From Actinospineispora acaciae DSM 45401 (lineage in GTDB: Bacteria > Actinomycetota > Actinomycetes > Mycobacteriales > Pseudonocardiaceae): DNA of 64,000 nucleotides. The position numbers and the translations under genes are program-made. Where the stretch lies: assembly GCF_000620785.1 (NCBI RefSeq), contig NZ_JIAI01000004.1, positions 1 to 64,000 of the forward strand. The letters run 5' to 3'. Within the stretch, counting starts at the first letter, position 1, and every line of letters begins with the position of its first letter. Under the pieces are notes generated by a model. The model worked only from the letters and a program-made list of their open reading frames with translations, had not been told where the DNA came from and did no database searches. Shown one piece after another: positions 8,547-17,914 of this stretch.

Positions 8547-9278
8547 GTGAACAGTACGCGGCCCGGGCCCCTCGGACGGCATCGCACCATGCACGGCAGG
8601 GTCGTGGAGCTACTGGGTCGCCGGATCGTCTCCGGCGAGTTCCCGCACGGCAGCCAGCTCCCCAACGAGACCGACCTCGCCGCCCAGCTCGACGTCAGCC
8701 GGGGCGGGATCCGCGAAGCGGTCAAGGCACTCGCCGCCAAGGGCCTGGTCGAGCCAAGGCCCCGGCTGGGCACCCGGGTACTGGCCCGCGACCACTGGAA
8801 CCTGATGGACCGCGAGGTCATCGACTGGCACGGCCAGATCGGACCCCCGGGCTTCCTGGACGACCTGCTCGAGCTGCGGCTCATGGTCGAACCCGGCGCC
8901 GCCCGGCTCGCCGCCGAGCGCGCCACCGACGAACATCTCGCCGCGCTCGACTCCGCCTACGCCCGCATGGCCGAGCACGCCCCCACGCTGCCCGACGGCG
9001 CCGAGACCTTCGTCCAGGCCGACCTGACCTTCCACCTCACCCTGCTGCGGGCCACCGACAACCAACTGATCCAACAGCTCGGCCGGCTGCTGCAAACCAG
9101 CCTCCATCACGGCCTGGAGGCCAGCTCACACGCACCGGGCGGCGTCGCGGCCACCCTCCCGCTGCACCACGCCGTCCTCGAGGCCATCCGCGCCCACCGC
9201 CCCACCGCCGCACACCGCGCCAGCACCCGACTGATCGAAACCACCCAAGCCGCGGTCCGACACATGGCAGAGAAGTGA
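8547..9278 (+). CDS. FadR-subfamily GntR transcriptional regulator
   Basis: A 243-residue regulator. The winged helix (about residues 15-80) contains GRRIVSGEFPHGSQLPNETDLAAQLDVSRGGIREAVKALAAKGLV-type sequence, followed by an FCD ligand domain. In the FCD domain LRLMVEPGAARLAAERA and FHLTLLRATDN supply the usual metal/acid-binding Asp/His positions. It is divergent from the dehydratase and probably represses both that gene and the importer, with the sugar acid as inducer. The start is GTG 8547, immediately after the operator and without a ribosome site, which would imply a leaderless transcript. ATG 8589 (229 residues) keeps the whole winged helix and is a real alternative. Confidence 0.88.
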   Translation: MNSTRPGPLGRHRTMHGRVVELLGRRIVSGEFPHGSQLPNETDLAAQLDVSRGGIREAVKALAAKGLVEPRPRLGTRVLARDHWNLMDREVIDWHGQIGPPGFLDDLLELRLMVEPGAARLAAERATDEHLAALDSAYARMAEHAPTLPDGAETFVQADLTFHLTLLRATDNQLIQQLGRLLQTSLHHGLEASSHAPGGVAATLPLHHAVLEAIRAHRPTAAHRASTRLIETTQAAVRHMAEK

Positions 9279-9337
9279 CACGCAGACCCTGTTCGAGGCG
9301 GCGACCAGAGCGGCCCGAGGCTTCGCCCCCATCACCA

Positions 9338-9350
9338 GTAACGACGTTAC
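9338..9350. promoter_or_regulatory. Short perfect dyad upstream of a methyltransferase gene
   Basis: GTAACG-A-CGTTAC is a 13-bp perfect inverted repeat in the 198-bp gap before the gene at 9477. It could be an operator. No partner site was seen and chance is possible. The rest of the gap shows nothing. Confidence 0.3.
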
Positions 9351-9476
9351 AGAGGACTGGCGACGCTCCCCTCGGACGGCGTTGATAAGCATCACGTGAA
9401 CGCCGACCCGCCGTAACCCTGACACCCGCCCACGGATGCCAGGCCGTGGACAAGCAACGCCTTAGTGTGTTGTGTC

Positions 9477-10262
9477 ATGACCACGCTGCGATTCGATGAG
9501 CGCGGTGCGCGGCGGACCGAGCGGATGTACGCGAGCCCCGATGTGGTGGCGCAGCGGGAACAGGTGCTGTCGCTGCTCGCACCGCAGCCCGGAGAGCGGG
9601 TGCTCGACGTTGGATCGGGGCCGGGCTATCTGGTGGCCTCCCTTGCCGAGGCGGTAGGCCCGGGCGGAACGGTGCACGGCCTTGACCCGAGCCCGGCGAT
9701 GAACGCGCTCGCCGCCGCCCGCACCCGAGAGCTGCCGTGGGCGCACATCGACGAGGGCGACGCGGTCGCGCTGCCCTACGCCAACGGCACGTTCGACGCG
9801 GCCGTGTCCACCCAGGTCTACGAGTACGTCACCGACGTCGCGGGGGCGCTCGGCGAGCTGCGGCGGGTGCTGCGGCCCGATGGGCGCGCCTTGATCCTGG
9901 ACACCGACTGGGACTCGCTGGTGTGGCATACGGCCGACCGGGAGCTGCACCGGCGCGTCGTGGCGGCGTGGGAGGAGCACCTCGTACACCCTCGGCTGCC
10001 CCGGACGCTGGCCGGGCTGCTGCGCCGAGCCGGTTTCCACGTCACCGGGCAGCGGGTGCACGTGATCTTCAACCCTCGGCTGACGGACGACTCGTTCAGC
10101 GCCGGCATGATGACGGCCATCGCCCGGTTCGTCGTCGGTCGACAGGGCCTGACCGAGGCCGATGCCTCGGCATGGCTCGCCGACCTCCGCGCGCGCGGCG
10201 ACGAAGGCGACTACCTGTACAGCGTCAACCGCTACGTATTCCAGGCCACTACGAGCAAGTAA
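9477..10262 (+). CDS. Class I SAM-dependent methyltransferase (UbiE/arsenite-methyltransferase-like fold)
   Basis: A 261-residue methyltransferase. Motif I is VLDVGSGPGYL (about 46-56), motif II is VHGLDPSPAMN, motif III is GDAVALPYANGTFDAAVS, and the post-motif is LRRVLRPDGRALILDTDWDSL. The C-terminus DYLYSVNRYVF is recurrent in a small actinobacterial subgroup that methylates small molecules. The N-terminal ERMYASPDVVAQREQVL helix matches that subgroup. The start is ATG 9477; an upstream ATG at 9465 adds only MCCV. No Cys triad typical of arsenite methyltransferases is present, so that label would be wrong. It is a single gene with no evident operon partner; substrate unknown. Confidence 0.88.
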   Translation: MTTLRFDERGARRTERMYASPDVVAQREQVLSLLAPQPGERVLDVGSGPGYLVASLAEAVGPGGTVHGLDPSPAMNALAAARTRELPWAHIDEGDAVALPYANGTFDAAVSTQVYEYVTDVAGALGELRRVLRPDGRALILDTDWDSLVWHTADRELHRRVVAAWEEHLVHPRLPRTLAGLLRRAGFHVTGQRVHVIFNPRLTDDSFSAGMMTAIARFVVGRQGLTEADASAWLADLRARGDEGDYLYSVNRYVFQATTSK

Positions 10263-10487
10263 ACGCCTCCGCATCGGTCTGCATCTCAGATGAACTGCTT
10301 CGGGGTACGACACGGTTCGTGCCGACCCTCGGCCGCGTCCGCTGTCGGCGCGGAAAGGTCACCGTGCTGGCCCCCAGGGTTCGCCGTTGGTCTCGTAGGC
10401 CGGCCGCCGGTCGGGTGTCGCTTGTCGAGTCTCGCTGATGACCGCTGAGGCTCGCCGCATGTGGGACCCCCTTGTCGCGCTGACGTC

Positions 10488-11961
10488 TCATGACAGGCGA
10501 GGGGTGTGCGAGGCCAGGTATTCCACCACTTCGCGCTGTTCGTTGTACTCCGCCCAGCCCGACGGGGTGGCCCGGTGCTCGGCGTCCTCGGCGTCCGGAT
10601 CGGCGCCCAACTCAAGCAGCGCTCGCACCATCGGCAGGTCACCGCGCCAGGCCGCCTCGTGCAGCGGGGTACGCGCGCCGGCCGGGTTCACCGCGAAGCC
10701 CAACGAGGCCAGCAACCGGACCGCGTCCAGCCTGCCCAGCTCGGCCGCCCGACAGACCAATGCCGGGTGCGCGGCCACCGCTCGCTCGGTCAGCGAGGGG
10801 TCGTCGGCGAGCAGCCGGGTGGCCCCGTCCCGGTCGCCGCGCATGCACCGGGCGACGAACTCCAGCATCGGATCACCTGCCCGCGCCCCGGCCTCGCGCA
10901 ACAGCCCTGCGACCTCCATGTTGCCCGACAGCATGGCCAGCTCGTACGCGTCCCAGCCTGCCGTGATCGGGTGCTCGGTGCCCAGGCCGTGCACGTCCAC
11001 CCCGGCCGTCAGCAGCAGCCGCACCCGGTTCGGCAGGCCCTCGGCGGCCGCGTGCAGCAGCGCGTCCTGCAACAGCTTCGCCGGGGTCGGGTGCATCGGC
11101 CCCATCCGCTGGTGCCACGGCCCGCCGGAGCCCCGGCCCAGCCCGTGCGCGAGCAGCAGCTCCAGCCAGTCGTTGCGGTCCTCACCGGGGCCGGCGAACG
11201 CGCGGTTATACAGCGCCTGGCTGTCGTTGGCGTCCGCGCCGGCCTCCAGCAGCAGCCGGGTCAGGGCCAGCTCATGTTGGTGCGGCGGCTGGTCGCTCTC
11301 CCCGCCGCCGAGCGCACCGGTCAGCGCGGTGAACGGGGACGGCAATCCCTCCCACAGGTAGCCGGCGTTCGGGTCGGCGCCGTTCACCAGCAGCAACCGG
11401 GCCACCCCCAGCGTGTCCTGGCCCGGGCCGTCCAGCCGCGAGTAGGCCAGGTAGAGCAGCGGCGGCCAGTCGAAAGGGCCGCCCTCCGCGTTGGCCAGCG
11501 ACGGGTCATCCGCCAGCGCGACCGCGGCCGCCGCCACCTCGCCGACCGCGGCCATGGTGTGGATGTTCGCGGTGGCCAGCTCGGGGTTGGTGGCGAGCAG
11601 CCGCCGCGCCTCGTCCAGGCGGGCCGGGGTGTCCTCGTCGGCGTAGGTCAGGCAGGCCAGCCGGAGCAGTCGGTCCGGGCCGGCCTCGTGGACGGGTTCA
11701 CGGTGCGGCGCGCGCGTGTAGCGGCCCACCTGGATCAGGTGCTCGGTCAGCCGTGGCCAGCTGAGGAAACCGTAGGAGCGGGCCCAGCGCCAGCTGCGCG
11801 TCCGCACGGGACAGCTCGGCGAGCGCCACGTCCCTGGGGTGGAACTCGCGGACCAGCGAGCCCGCCTCCGGGTCACCGGCGCGCGCCCCGCGGTGCAGCT
11901 GTTTGGCCTGTTTGCGCAGGTTTTCCAGGTTCGGGTCACTGGGCAGGCGACGGGCAGGCAC
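10488..11961 (-). pseudogene. Ankyrin-repeat protein gene with a single-base frameshift
   Basis: The gene starts at GTG 11961, behind a strong AAAGGAGG ribosome site (about 11968-11975), with VPARRLPSDPNLENLRKQAKQLHRG, the usual N-terminus of actinobacterial ankyrin proteins. Near 11780 the frame reads LALGPLLRFPQL, but removing one G from the GGG run restores LALARSYGFLSWPRLTEHL, which continues in the other frame to the stop at 10488. The remaining roughly 430 residues hold ankyrin repeats such as ARLLLVNGADPN, LTRLLLEAGADAN, TPLHEAAWRGDLPMVRALLELGADPDA. Function would be protein binding. Either a recent inactivating mutation or a sequencing error in a short G run explains it. Confidence 0.8.
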
Positions 11962-12070
11962 GACGGCCTCCTTTCCGGCTTGCCTGGTGTTCGCATGATC
12001 AGGCAGGAGAAGGAGGTCGGTACACAGGTATCGCGCATGCAACAGGTGGGCTGAGCCCTTCCCGCGAACC

Positions 12071-12091
12071 GGCGGCGCCCCGTGCGCCGCC
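12071..12091 (-). terminator. GC-rich hairpin, possible terminator
   Basis: GGCGGCGC (12071-12078) pairs perfectly with GCGCCGCC (12084-12091) across a 5-nt loop. It lies just after the stop of the minus-strand nitrilase remnant at 12098. There is no T run, as is common for actinomycete hairpin terminators. Function is inferred. Confidence 0.45.
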
Positions 12092-12097
12092 ACCATG

Positions 12098-12325
12098 CTA
12101 GCCGGGTGGATCTGTCGCCAACCACGGGGTTCCGGTGAGAATGATCTCCGCGCCCCGCACCGTCAGCACCCGCGCCGACTCCGGGAACTCCCTGTCGCAG
12201 CAGATCATCATGCCGACCCTGACCGGCCCGTTGCGGGTGTCCAACTCGACAACGCCGAAGCCGTCACCGGGCACCAGCGCCGCCTCCATACCGAAGTCGC
12301 AGGTGTGCACCTTCGAGTAGTGCGC
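12098..12325 (-). pseudogene. Carbon-nitrogen hydrolase (nitrilase family) remnant
   Basis: About 75 residues match the middle of nitrilase-superfamily amidases: HYSKVHTCDFGMEAALVPGD, with the catalytic Lys in YSKVH, then VRVGMMICCDREFPESARVL, containing the catalytic Cys, then GAEIILTG. The N-terminal Glu-containing part and the C-terminal third are missing. Upstream of HYSK the frame turns to unrelated sequence, and the natural continuation into a VVLERAGA-like helix sits in another frame. It is therefore truncated at both ends. Part of the opposite strand just upstream encodes a universal-stress-protein fragment. Confidence 0.72.
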
Positions 12326-12463
12326 CCGCGCGCTCGAGCACCACCGCGCGCTCGGCTTCGAGGTGCAACCGCACGACGACGGCCAGGAGTACGGCTCCGC
12401 CGACGAAACCCACGTACGCCCGGGCGCGAGGTGCTCGATGCCGGACCAGCGCAGCACCTTTCC

Positions 12464-12649
12464 GGCGTCCGACGCGGCGACCCCGCTGGTGAACTGGCCA
12501 AGGCGGCGCAGGAGAGCAACGCGCTGCTCATCGTGCTCGGCAGCCGAGGCGGCGGGCTCGCCGCGAGGGTCACGCGCTGGATCAGGCCGTCGGTGACGCG
12601 TCGAGCGATCCGGTGCCAGCACAGGCCCGTCCTCGTGGTACCCGCCTCA
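12464..12649 (+). pseudogene. Universal stress protein C-terminal remnant
   Basis: About 62 residues beginning GVRRGDPAGELAKAA and running through NALLIVLGSRGGGLAARVTR to HRPVLVVPAS match the C-terminal third of UspA-family proteins, including the ATP-binding GSRG-x-G and the closing PVLVVP strand. No start codon or N-terminal two thirds can be found. The region is a junction of gene fragments, with the nitrilase remnant on the other strand ending about 140 bp away. Confidence 0.7.
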
Positions 12650-12727
12650 ACGAGATCAGACCACCACGGCAGGCCCGTGTCGAAACGGCTGGCTCGACGG
12701 TTCTCGAACTCGGGGTGGAGCGCGGCT

Positions 12728-13178
12728 ATGACCGAATGCCAGGCGACCGACCTGCTGCACACCCTGACCGCGGCCCAGAACCAGCTGACCGACCAGCTCA
12801 GCTCCGTGCTGGCAAAAGCAACGCAGTTCCCTCGAAGAATGGTGGGTGCTCTCCACGCTCGCCGACGGCGCGGGCCACACGATGAGCGAGATAGCCAGGG
12901 CCGTGCTCATGCCCGCCTCAACCCTCACCAAGCTGGTCAACGCAATGGTGATGCGCAAGCTCGCCTACCGCCGACCAGACCGCACCGACCGACGCAAGAT
13001 CGTGATCCACCTGTCCGCCCGAGGCCGCGCCACCTACGACCGCCTTCACCAGACCCTCGACGCATCCACCGACCACATCGACACCGGACCCCTCTACACC
13101 CTCTACCGGGAACTAGCCCACTGGCTCGATGCCGAACACCCGCGCCGCATTCGCCCTTCGTCGCCGCACTCCACATAA
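12728..13178 (+). pseudogene. MarR-family regulator with a single-base frameshift
   Basis: The frame from ATG 12728 (GGTGGAG upstream) reads MTECQATDLLHTLTAAQNQL...SSVLAKA, then leaves the family sequence. Dropping one A from the AAAA run at about 12814-12818 gives AKQRSSLEEWWVLSTLADG, joining a second frame. That frame continues TMSEIARAVLMPASTLTKLVNAMV and RRPDRTDRRKIVIHLSARG, the MarR winged helix and its DxRxxxxxLT-like wing, to the stop at 13178. The repaired protein would be about 150 residues, normal for MarR. Polymerase slippage, an assembly error or true decay are all possible. An internal ATG at 12846 gives a 110-residue piece that keeps the recognition helix. Confidence 0.75.
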
Positions 13179-13292
13179 CCAACAACCACACCGCTCACCT
13201 TGCGGGTCGGACCGAATGTGCGACCCGTTCATGTTCGGCCACCTGGTGGATACCGGTTCACCCCCTGACAGCGCCTCGCTACGGTGAGGCGC

Positions 13293-13892
13293 ATGGAGCC
13301 CCAGGTGGGTGAGGTCACCGCGACGGTGAGCGTCGGGGTGCTGCTCGCGCCGCCTCCGGAGGAGCTGGGTGGGTGGCTGGCCGACGCGGCGGCATTCGAC
13401 AGCGCCGGCGCCGACGCGATCTGGGTGGACCTCCCCTCGGGCACGGGGCTCGATCCGCTTGCGGTGACGGCGGCGTTGGCGAGCCTGACGTTCCGGTCCC
13501 TGCTGGTGGCGGCCCTGCCGAGGTCCCCGGGCGGTTGGCGTGCCGACACGCTCGCCACGATCGCGCGGCTGAGCCACGGGCGCCTTGCACTGTGCGGCGA
13601 ACCCTCGGCGTTCGCCGATCTCACCGAAGGCGACGAGGGCCGGCCCGACCTGGCGCTGTTCCGCCGGCTCGACGACGGGGTCTTCGAGCGTGCCTCGGCG
13701 GGCGGCACACCGGAACGCTGGATGCGGACCGCGTCGCCGGAGGGTCGAGCGGCCTGGCGGGTGGCGTTGGCCGAGGCCGCCGAACGCGGGGTCGGTGGGC
13801 TACTCGTACCCGCCGGGCCTCGGTTGCTGGATATCTTGCGCAACCCGGACGCACGGGGCGACCGAAGTGATCTTCAGCTCGCCCAAGGTTAG
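13293..13892 (+). CDS. Short luciferase-like monooxygenase-fold protein (uncertain)
   Basis: A 199-residue protein with SVGVLLAPPPEELGGWLADAAAFDSAGADAIWVD near the start, then LDPLAVTAALASLTFRSLLVAALP and LATIARLSHGRLALCGE. This order of strand-helix units resembles the first part of LLM flavin monooxygenases, but the family is usually over 300 residues and the flavin-binding C-terminal half is not evident. The final third is arginine- and alanine-rich with no recognisable motif. GTG 13284 is an alternative start; GGTGAGG lies close upstream. It could be a degenerate or minimal LLM protein. No clear partner; an inverted repeat and the formate dehydrogenase operon follow. Confidence 0.55.
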   Translation: MEPQVGEVTATVSVGVLLAPPPEELGGWLADAAAFDSAGADAIWVDLPSGTGLDPLAVTAALASLTFRSLLVAALPRSPGGWRADTLATIARLSHGRLALCGEPSAFADLTEGDEGRPDLALFRRLDDGVFERASAGGTPERWMRTASPEGRAAWRVALAEAAERGVGGLLVPAGPRLLDILRNPDARGDRSDLQLAQG

Positions 13893-13927
13893 CCTTTCCA
13901 AATAAAATCGTTCCTCACGTTATTCAC

Positions 13928-13952
13928 TCAATGCCCCTGACCAGGGCATTGA
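13928..13952. promoter_or_regulatory. Inverted repeat upstream of the formate dehydrogenase operon
   Basis: TCAATGCCC (13928-13936) and GGGCATTGA (13944-13952) form a perfect 9-bp dyad with a 7-nt spacer in the AT-rich gap before the GTG at 14039. It could be an operator for the operon or a terminator for the preceding gene. No T run follows, so an operator seems somewhat more likely. Confidence 0.45.
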
Positions 13953-14038
13953 CTCCTACAGCACACGATGGGAACAATTCAATACCCTGGTCGCCCGTTG
14001 GGGTGTGAGCGGGCGGTCGCCTGGCGAGGAGGCCAGCC

Positions 14039-17000
14039 GTGGATATCACCCGACGTGAGTTCCTGGGCGGGACGGTTGTGAGCGGGCTCGGGGCTTCGGC
14101 CCTGGGTTTCGACGTCGTCCGGGCGAGGATGGTCAAGCAGCGGTTGCGCATCGAGGGTGCCACGGTGTCGCACTCGGTCTGCCCCTACTGCGCGGTCGGT
14201 TGTGCGCTGCTGGCCTACACCCGCAAGACCGGGGACGGCAAGGTCGAGCTGCTCCAGATCGAGGGCAATCCGGACAGCCCGGTCAACGAGGGCAGGCTGT
14301 GCCCGAAGGGCGCGACGGCGCTGCAGCTGGCCGTGTCCAGCCGGCGGGTGACGAGCCCGCGCTACCGCGCGGCCGGGGCGAGCGAGTGGAAGGACGTGTC
14401 CTGGGACTTCGCCCTGGACAAGCTTGCGCAGAACATCAAGGCATCGCGGGACCGCACGTTCGTCGCCACCGACGCCGGCGGGAACACGGTGAACCGTTGC
14501 GAAGGCATCGCGTTCGCCGGCGGGGCGGCGTTCAGCTCCGAGGAGGGCTATTTCGCCACCAAGGTCATGCGCGGGCTCGGCCTGATCCACCTGGAGCAGC
14601 AGGCCCGCGTTTGACACGGCCCCACGGTGGTCAGTTTGGCCGCCACCTTTGGCCGAGGCGCCATGACGAACCACTGGCGCGACATCAGGCACGCCGACGT
14701 GATCTTGATCAATGGTGCCAACCCCGCCGAGGCCCACCCGGTCGGCTTCCAGTGGTTCATGCGGGCGAAGCTGGACCGCGGTGCGAAGATCATCCATGCT
14801 GACCCCCGGTTCACCCGCACCTCGGCGGTCGCCGACACGCACCTACGGATCCGGACCGGCACCGACGTCGCCTACTTCGGCGGCCTGATCAACTACGTGC
14901 TCCAGAACCGGCTCTACCACGACGAGTACGTGCGCTACGCGACCAACGCCGGGCTGGTGGTGAAGGAGGGCTACGCCTTCACCGACGGCATGTTCAACGG
15001 GTACGACCCGGCCAAGCGGAGCTACGACACCACGGCGTGGGCCTACGAGACGGGCCCCGACGGGTTCGCCGTGGTGGACATCGACCACCCCCGCTCGGTG
15101 CTCAACCTGATGCGAGCGCATTACGGCCGCTACACCCCGGAGATGGTGGAGCGGATCACCGGCATCCCGCGCGAGCAGTTCCTCGGGGTGGCCCGGACCG
15201 TCGGCGAGACCGGGCGGCCGGACAAGGTGATGACGATCGTGTACGCGGTCGGCCTGACCCACCACACCACCGGCGTGCAGCTCATCCGGTCGGGCGCGCT
15301 GCTGCAACTGCTGCTGGGCAACATCGGCAGGCCGGGCGGTGGCATGAACGCCGAGCGCGGCCACGCCAACATCCAGGGCAACACCGACCACGCGATCTCC
15401 TGGGAGATCCTGCCCGGCTACCTGAAGATCCCGGCGCCCGGCCAGCGCAACCTGAACGACTACGTGGCGCAGAGCGCGACCACGCCGCTGCGCCCGAACT
15501 CGCAGAACTTCTTCGGCGCGAACTACCGCAAGTTCATGGTCAGCCTGCTCAAGGCCTGGTACGGCGACGCCGCGCGCCCGGACAACGAGTTCGCCTTCCA
15601 CCACATCCCCAAGCCGGCCTCGAACTCGTCCTGGATCTCGATCTTCGACGCGGCGCTGCGGGGCAAGATGGAGGGGCTCCTGCTGTCCGGGATGACGGCC
15701 ACCAGCATCGGCCCCGACTCCAACCAGGTCCTCCAGGCGCTGTCCAACCTCAAGTGGCTGTGCGTGATGGACGCCTACCCGACCACGAGCTCGGAGTTCT
15801 GGCGCGCCCCGGGGATCGACCCGGGACGCGTCCAGACCGAGGTGTTCATGCTGCCGGCCACGCACTGGATCGAGAAGGACGGGTCGTTCACCAACAGCGG
15901 CCGCTGGGCGCAGTGGAAGGACCAGGTGCTCCCGCCGGAAGGGGACAGCCGGCACGACCACTGGATCCTCGCCGACCTCTTCGCCAGGGTGCGCCGCCTC
16001 TATGCCCAGCAGGGCGGCAAGTACCCGGATCCGATCATGGAGCTGACCCTGCCGTACCGGGACCCGACCAAGCCCGAGCTGGACGAGCTCGCCCAGGAGA
16101 TCAACGGCCGGGACCTCGCCACCGGCAAGCGCCTGGACACCTTCGCCGCGCTCCGCGACGACGGCGGCACCATCGCCGGCGACTGGATCTACACCGGCCA
16201 CTACCCGGAGAGCGGCAACCTGACCAGACGCCGCGACGGGGTGCAGGACCCGAAGCGCAACGACCCGACCGGGATGGGCTTCTACCCCAACTGGGCCTGG
16301 AGCTGGCCGCTGAACCGGCGCATTCTCTACAACCGGGCATCCGCCGACACCCAGGGCCGGCCGTGGGACCCGACCCGGGCCGGCATCGGCTGGAACGCCG
16401 CCGCCGGCAGGTGGGTCGGCGACGTGCCCGACTACCCACCCACCGCCAACCCCGCCGATCCCGCCTCCCCGCTGCCGTTCATCATGACCGGGGAAGGCAC
16501 CGGCCGGCTGTTCAGCAACTCGGTGGCGGACGGGCCGTTCCCCGAGCACTACGAGCCGATCGAGTCACCGGTCGGCAACCCGCTGCACCCGGCGGTGGCG
16601 ACCACGCCGGCGGCATTCCTCTACGACAAGCAGGCCGGGCGCCCCGACCGGTTCGGCACCCCGGCGGAGTTCCCGTACGTGGCCACCAGCTACCGGCTCA
16701 CCGAGCACGAGCACTACATCACCCAGCAGGTGGACCAGCTCGTCCAGCTCCAACCCGAGGCCTTCGTCGAGGTCCCCGCCGCGCTGGCCAGGGAGAAGGG
16801 GATCACCAGCGGCGACCTGGTGCGGGTCTCGTCCAAGCGCGGCAAGCTCGAGGTGCGCGCGGTGGTGACCAAACGTCTCGGGCCCCTGCGGGTGGACGGG
16901 CAGCGCATCTACCAGATCGGCATCCCGATCCACTGGGGCTTCGTCGGCATCCGGACCGGACAGCACTGGCTGGCCAACGCGCTCACCCCGTTCGTCGGCG

Positions 17001-17059
17001 ACGCCAGCTCCCGCACGCCCGAGTTCAAGGCCTTCCTCGTCAACATCGAGAAGATCTGA
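14039..17059 (+). CDS. fdnG: Formate dehydrogenase alpha subunit, selenocysteine-containing (in-frame UGA at 14612)
   Basis: A 1006-residue molybdopterin oxidoreductase that oxidises formate to CO2. A twin-arginine signal (DITRREFLGG) begins at a GTG preceded by GAGGAGG. The [4Fe-4S] motif CPYCAVGC...CPKG follows at about 48-90. At 14612-14614 a TGA interrupts LEQQARV-U-HGPTVVSLA. This is the same context as selenocysteine in E. coli FdnG (ARVUHGPTV), and the frame continues without break to 17059 through FGRGAMTNHW, GANPAEAHPVGF, DPRFTRTSAVAD and a C-terminal molydopterin domain. Sec would be residue 192. Length matches FdnG (about 1015). A hairpin follows the UGA. It is exported and membrane-anchored through the downstream subunits. 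Selenocysteine insertion genes are not in the window. Confidence 0.93.
14612..14647 (+). promoter_or_regulatory. Selenocysteine UGA codon and candidate SECIS hairpin
   Basis: TGA at 14612-14614 is followed 11 nt later by GGTGG (14626-14630) pairing with CCACC (14643-14647) around a 12-nt loop containing TCAGTTTGG. Bacterial SECIS hairpins sit at this distance within the coding sequence. Pairing is seen directly; SelB binding is inference and the apical loop was not modelled. Confidence 0.7.
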
Positions 17060-17913
17060 TGTCCGGCGCGCGGACCGTGACCAGCCCGTGGGCGGACCAC
17101 CGCCGCAGGGCCGCGGCGCTGCGCGAACGCCACGAACACGCCGCCGAGATGCTCACCCTGTACCTCGCGCTGCTGGACGTCTGGGAGCAGGCATGGCCTC
17201 GGACGCGAGCCGATCCTCCGGCCGCCGACGAGCTCGCCGGGTGGGCCGAGGAGCACGTGCTGCCGCACGCCGTCGAGGCCACCGAGCGACACGGCCCCCC
17301 GCTGCTGGTGGAGGGCGTGCGCGAGCTGCTCGACCGAGCCGCGACCGGGCGGGTGCTGCGCGGCTGGCTCGCCGGTGAGGACCTGACGCCGGTCGAGAGG
17401 TATCTGGCCCGCGCGGTCCTGCGCGGCCCACTGGAGACGATCGACGCCGGCGCCGCGTGCGCCCGCGACCCCGCCCCCCGGAACGAGCGGAGCTGCCCGC
17501 GCTGCGCCGGCCCGCCACAGCTGTCCTTGCGCGCCGACGCCAAGGACGGACTCGTCGCGGGCCGACGGCGGCTGGCCTGCGCCCGCTGCGGAACCACCTG
17601 GGCCTACTCCGCCAGCAGCTGTGCCTGCTGCGGCGAGACCGACGGTGCGCGGCGCACCATCTTCGCCGAGCACCACGACGGGCCGAAGGTGGGGCGCGGC
17701 AACGGCCACGTCCCCCCGGGCTCCGACCCGCCGCTGTTCCCCCACCTACGCATCGAAGCGTGCCAGGGCTGCTCGCGGTATCTGATCGACATCGACGCCG
17801 GCATCGACCCCCTGGCCGTGGCCGAGGTCGACGAGCTCACCGCGCTGCCGCTCGACCTCTACGCGGCCGAGCGGGGCCTGACGAAGATCACACCCAACCT
17901 GATGGGGTTCTGA
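17059..17913 (+). CDS. fdhE: Formate dehydrogenase accessory protein FdhE
   Basis: A 284-residue FdhE-family protein, needed for maturation of formate dehydrogenase. The C-terminal rubredoxin-like metal-binding part shows paired CxxC motifs: SCPRCAGPP, ACARCGTTW, SSCACCGE and ACQGCSRYLIDID. The ending ITPNLMGF matches the typical FdhE C-terminus. The start ATG overlaps the alpha-subunit stop (TGATG), so it is translationally coupled, and its place between the catalytic and Fe-S subunits is a common actinobacterial order. The frame is open far upstream, but that is a shadow of the alpha subunit. Confidence 0.9.
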   Translation: MSGARTVTSPWADHRRRAAALRERHEHAAEMLTLYLALLDVWEQAWPRTRADPPAADELAGWAEEHVLPHAVEATERHGPPLLVEGVRELLDRAATGRVLRGWLAGEDLTPVERYLARAVLRGPLETIDAGAACARDPAPRNERSCPRCAGPPQLSLRADAKDGLVAGRRRLACARCGTTWAYSASSCACCGETDGARRTIFAEHHDGPKVGRGNGHVPPGSDPPLFPHLRIEACQGCSRYLIDIDAGIDPLAVAEVDELTALPLDLYAAERGLTKITPNLMGF

Positions 17914-17914
17914 C

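Noticed and set aside
14612-14614. TGA read as a true stop splitting formate dehydrogenase into two genes
   Set aside because: The surrounding residues match the selenocysteine site of FdnG exactly, and full-length homology continues in the same frame.
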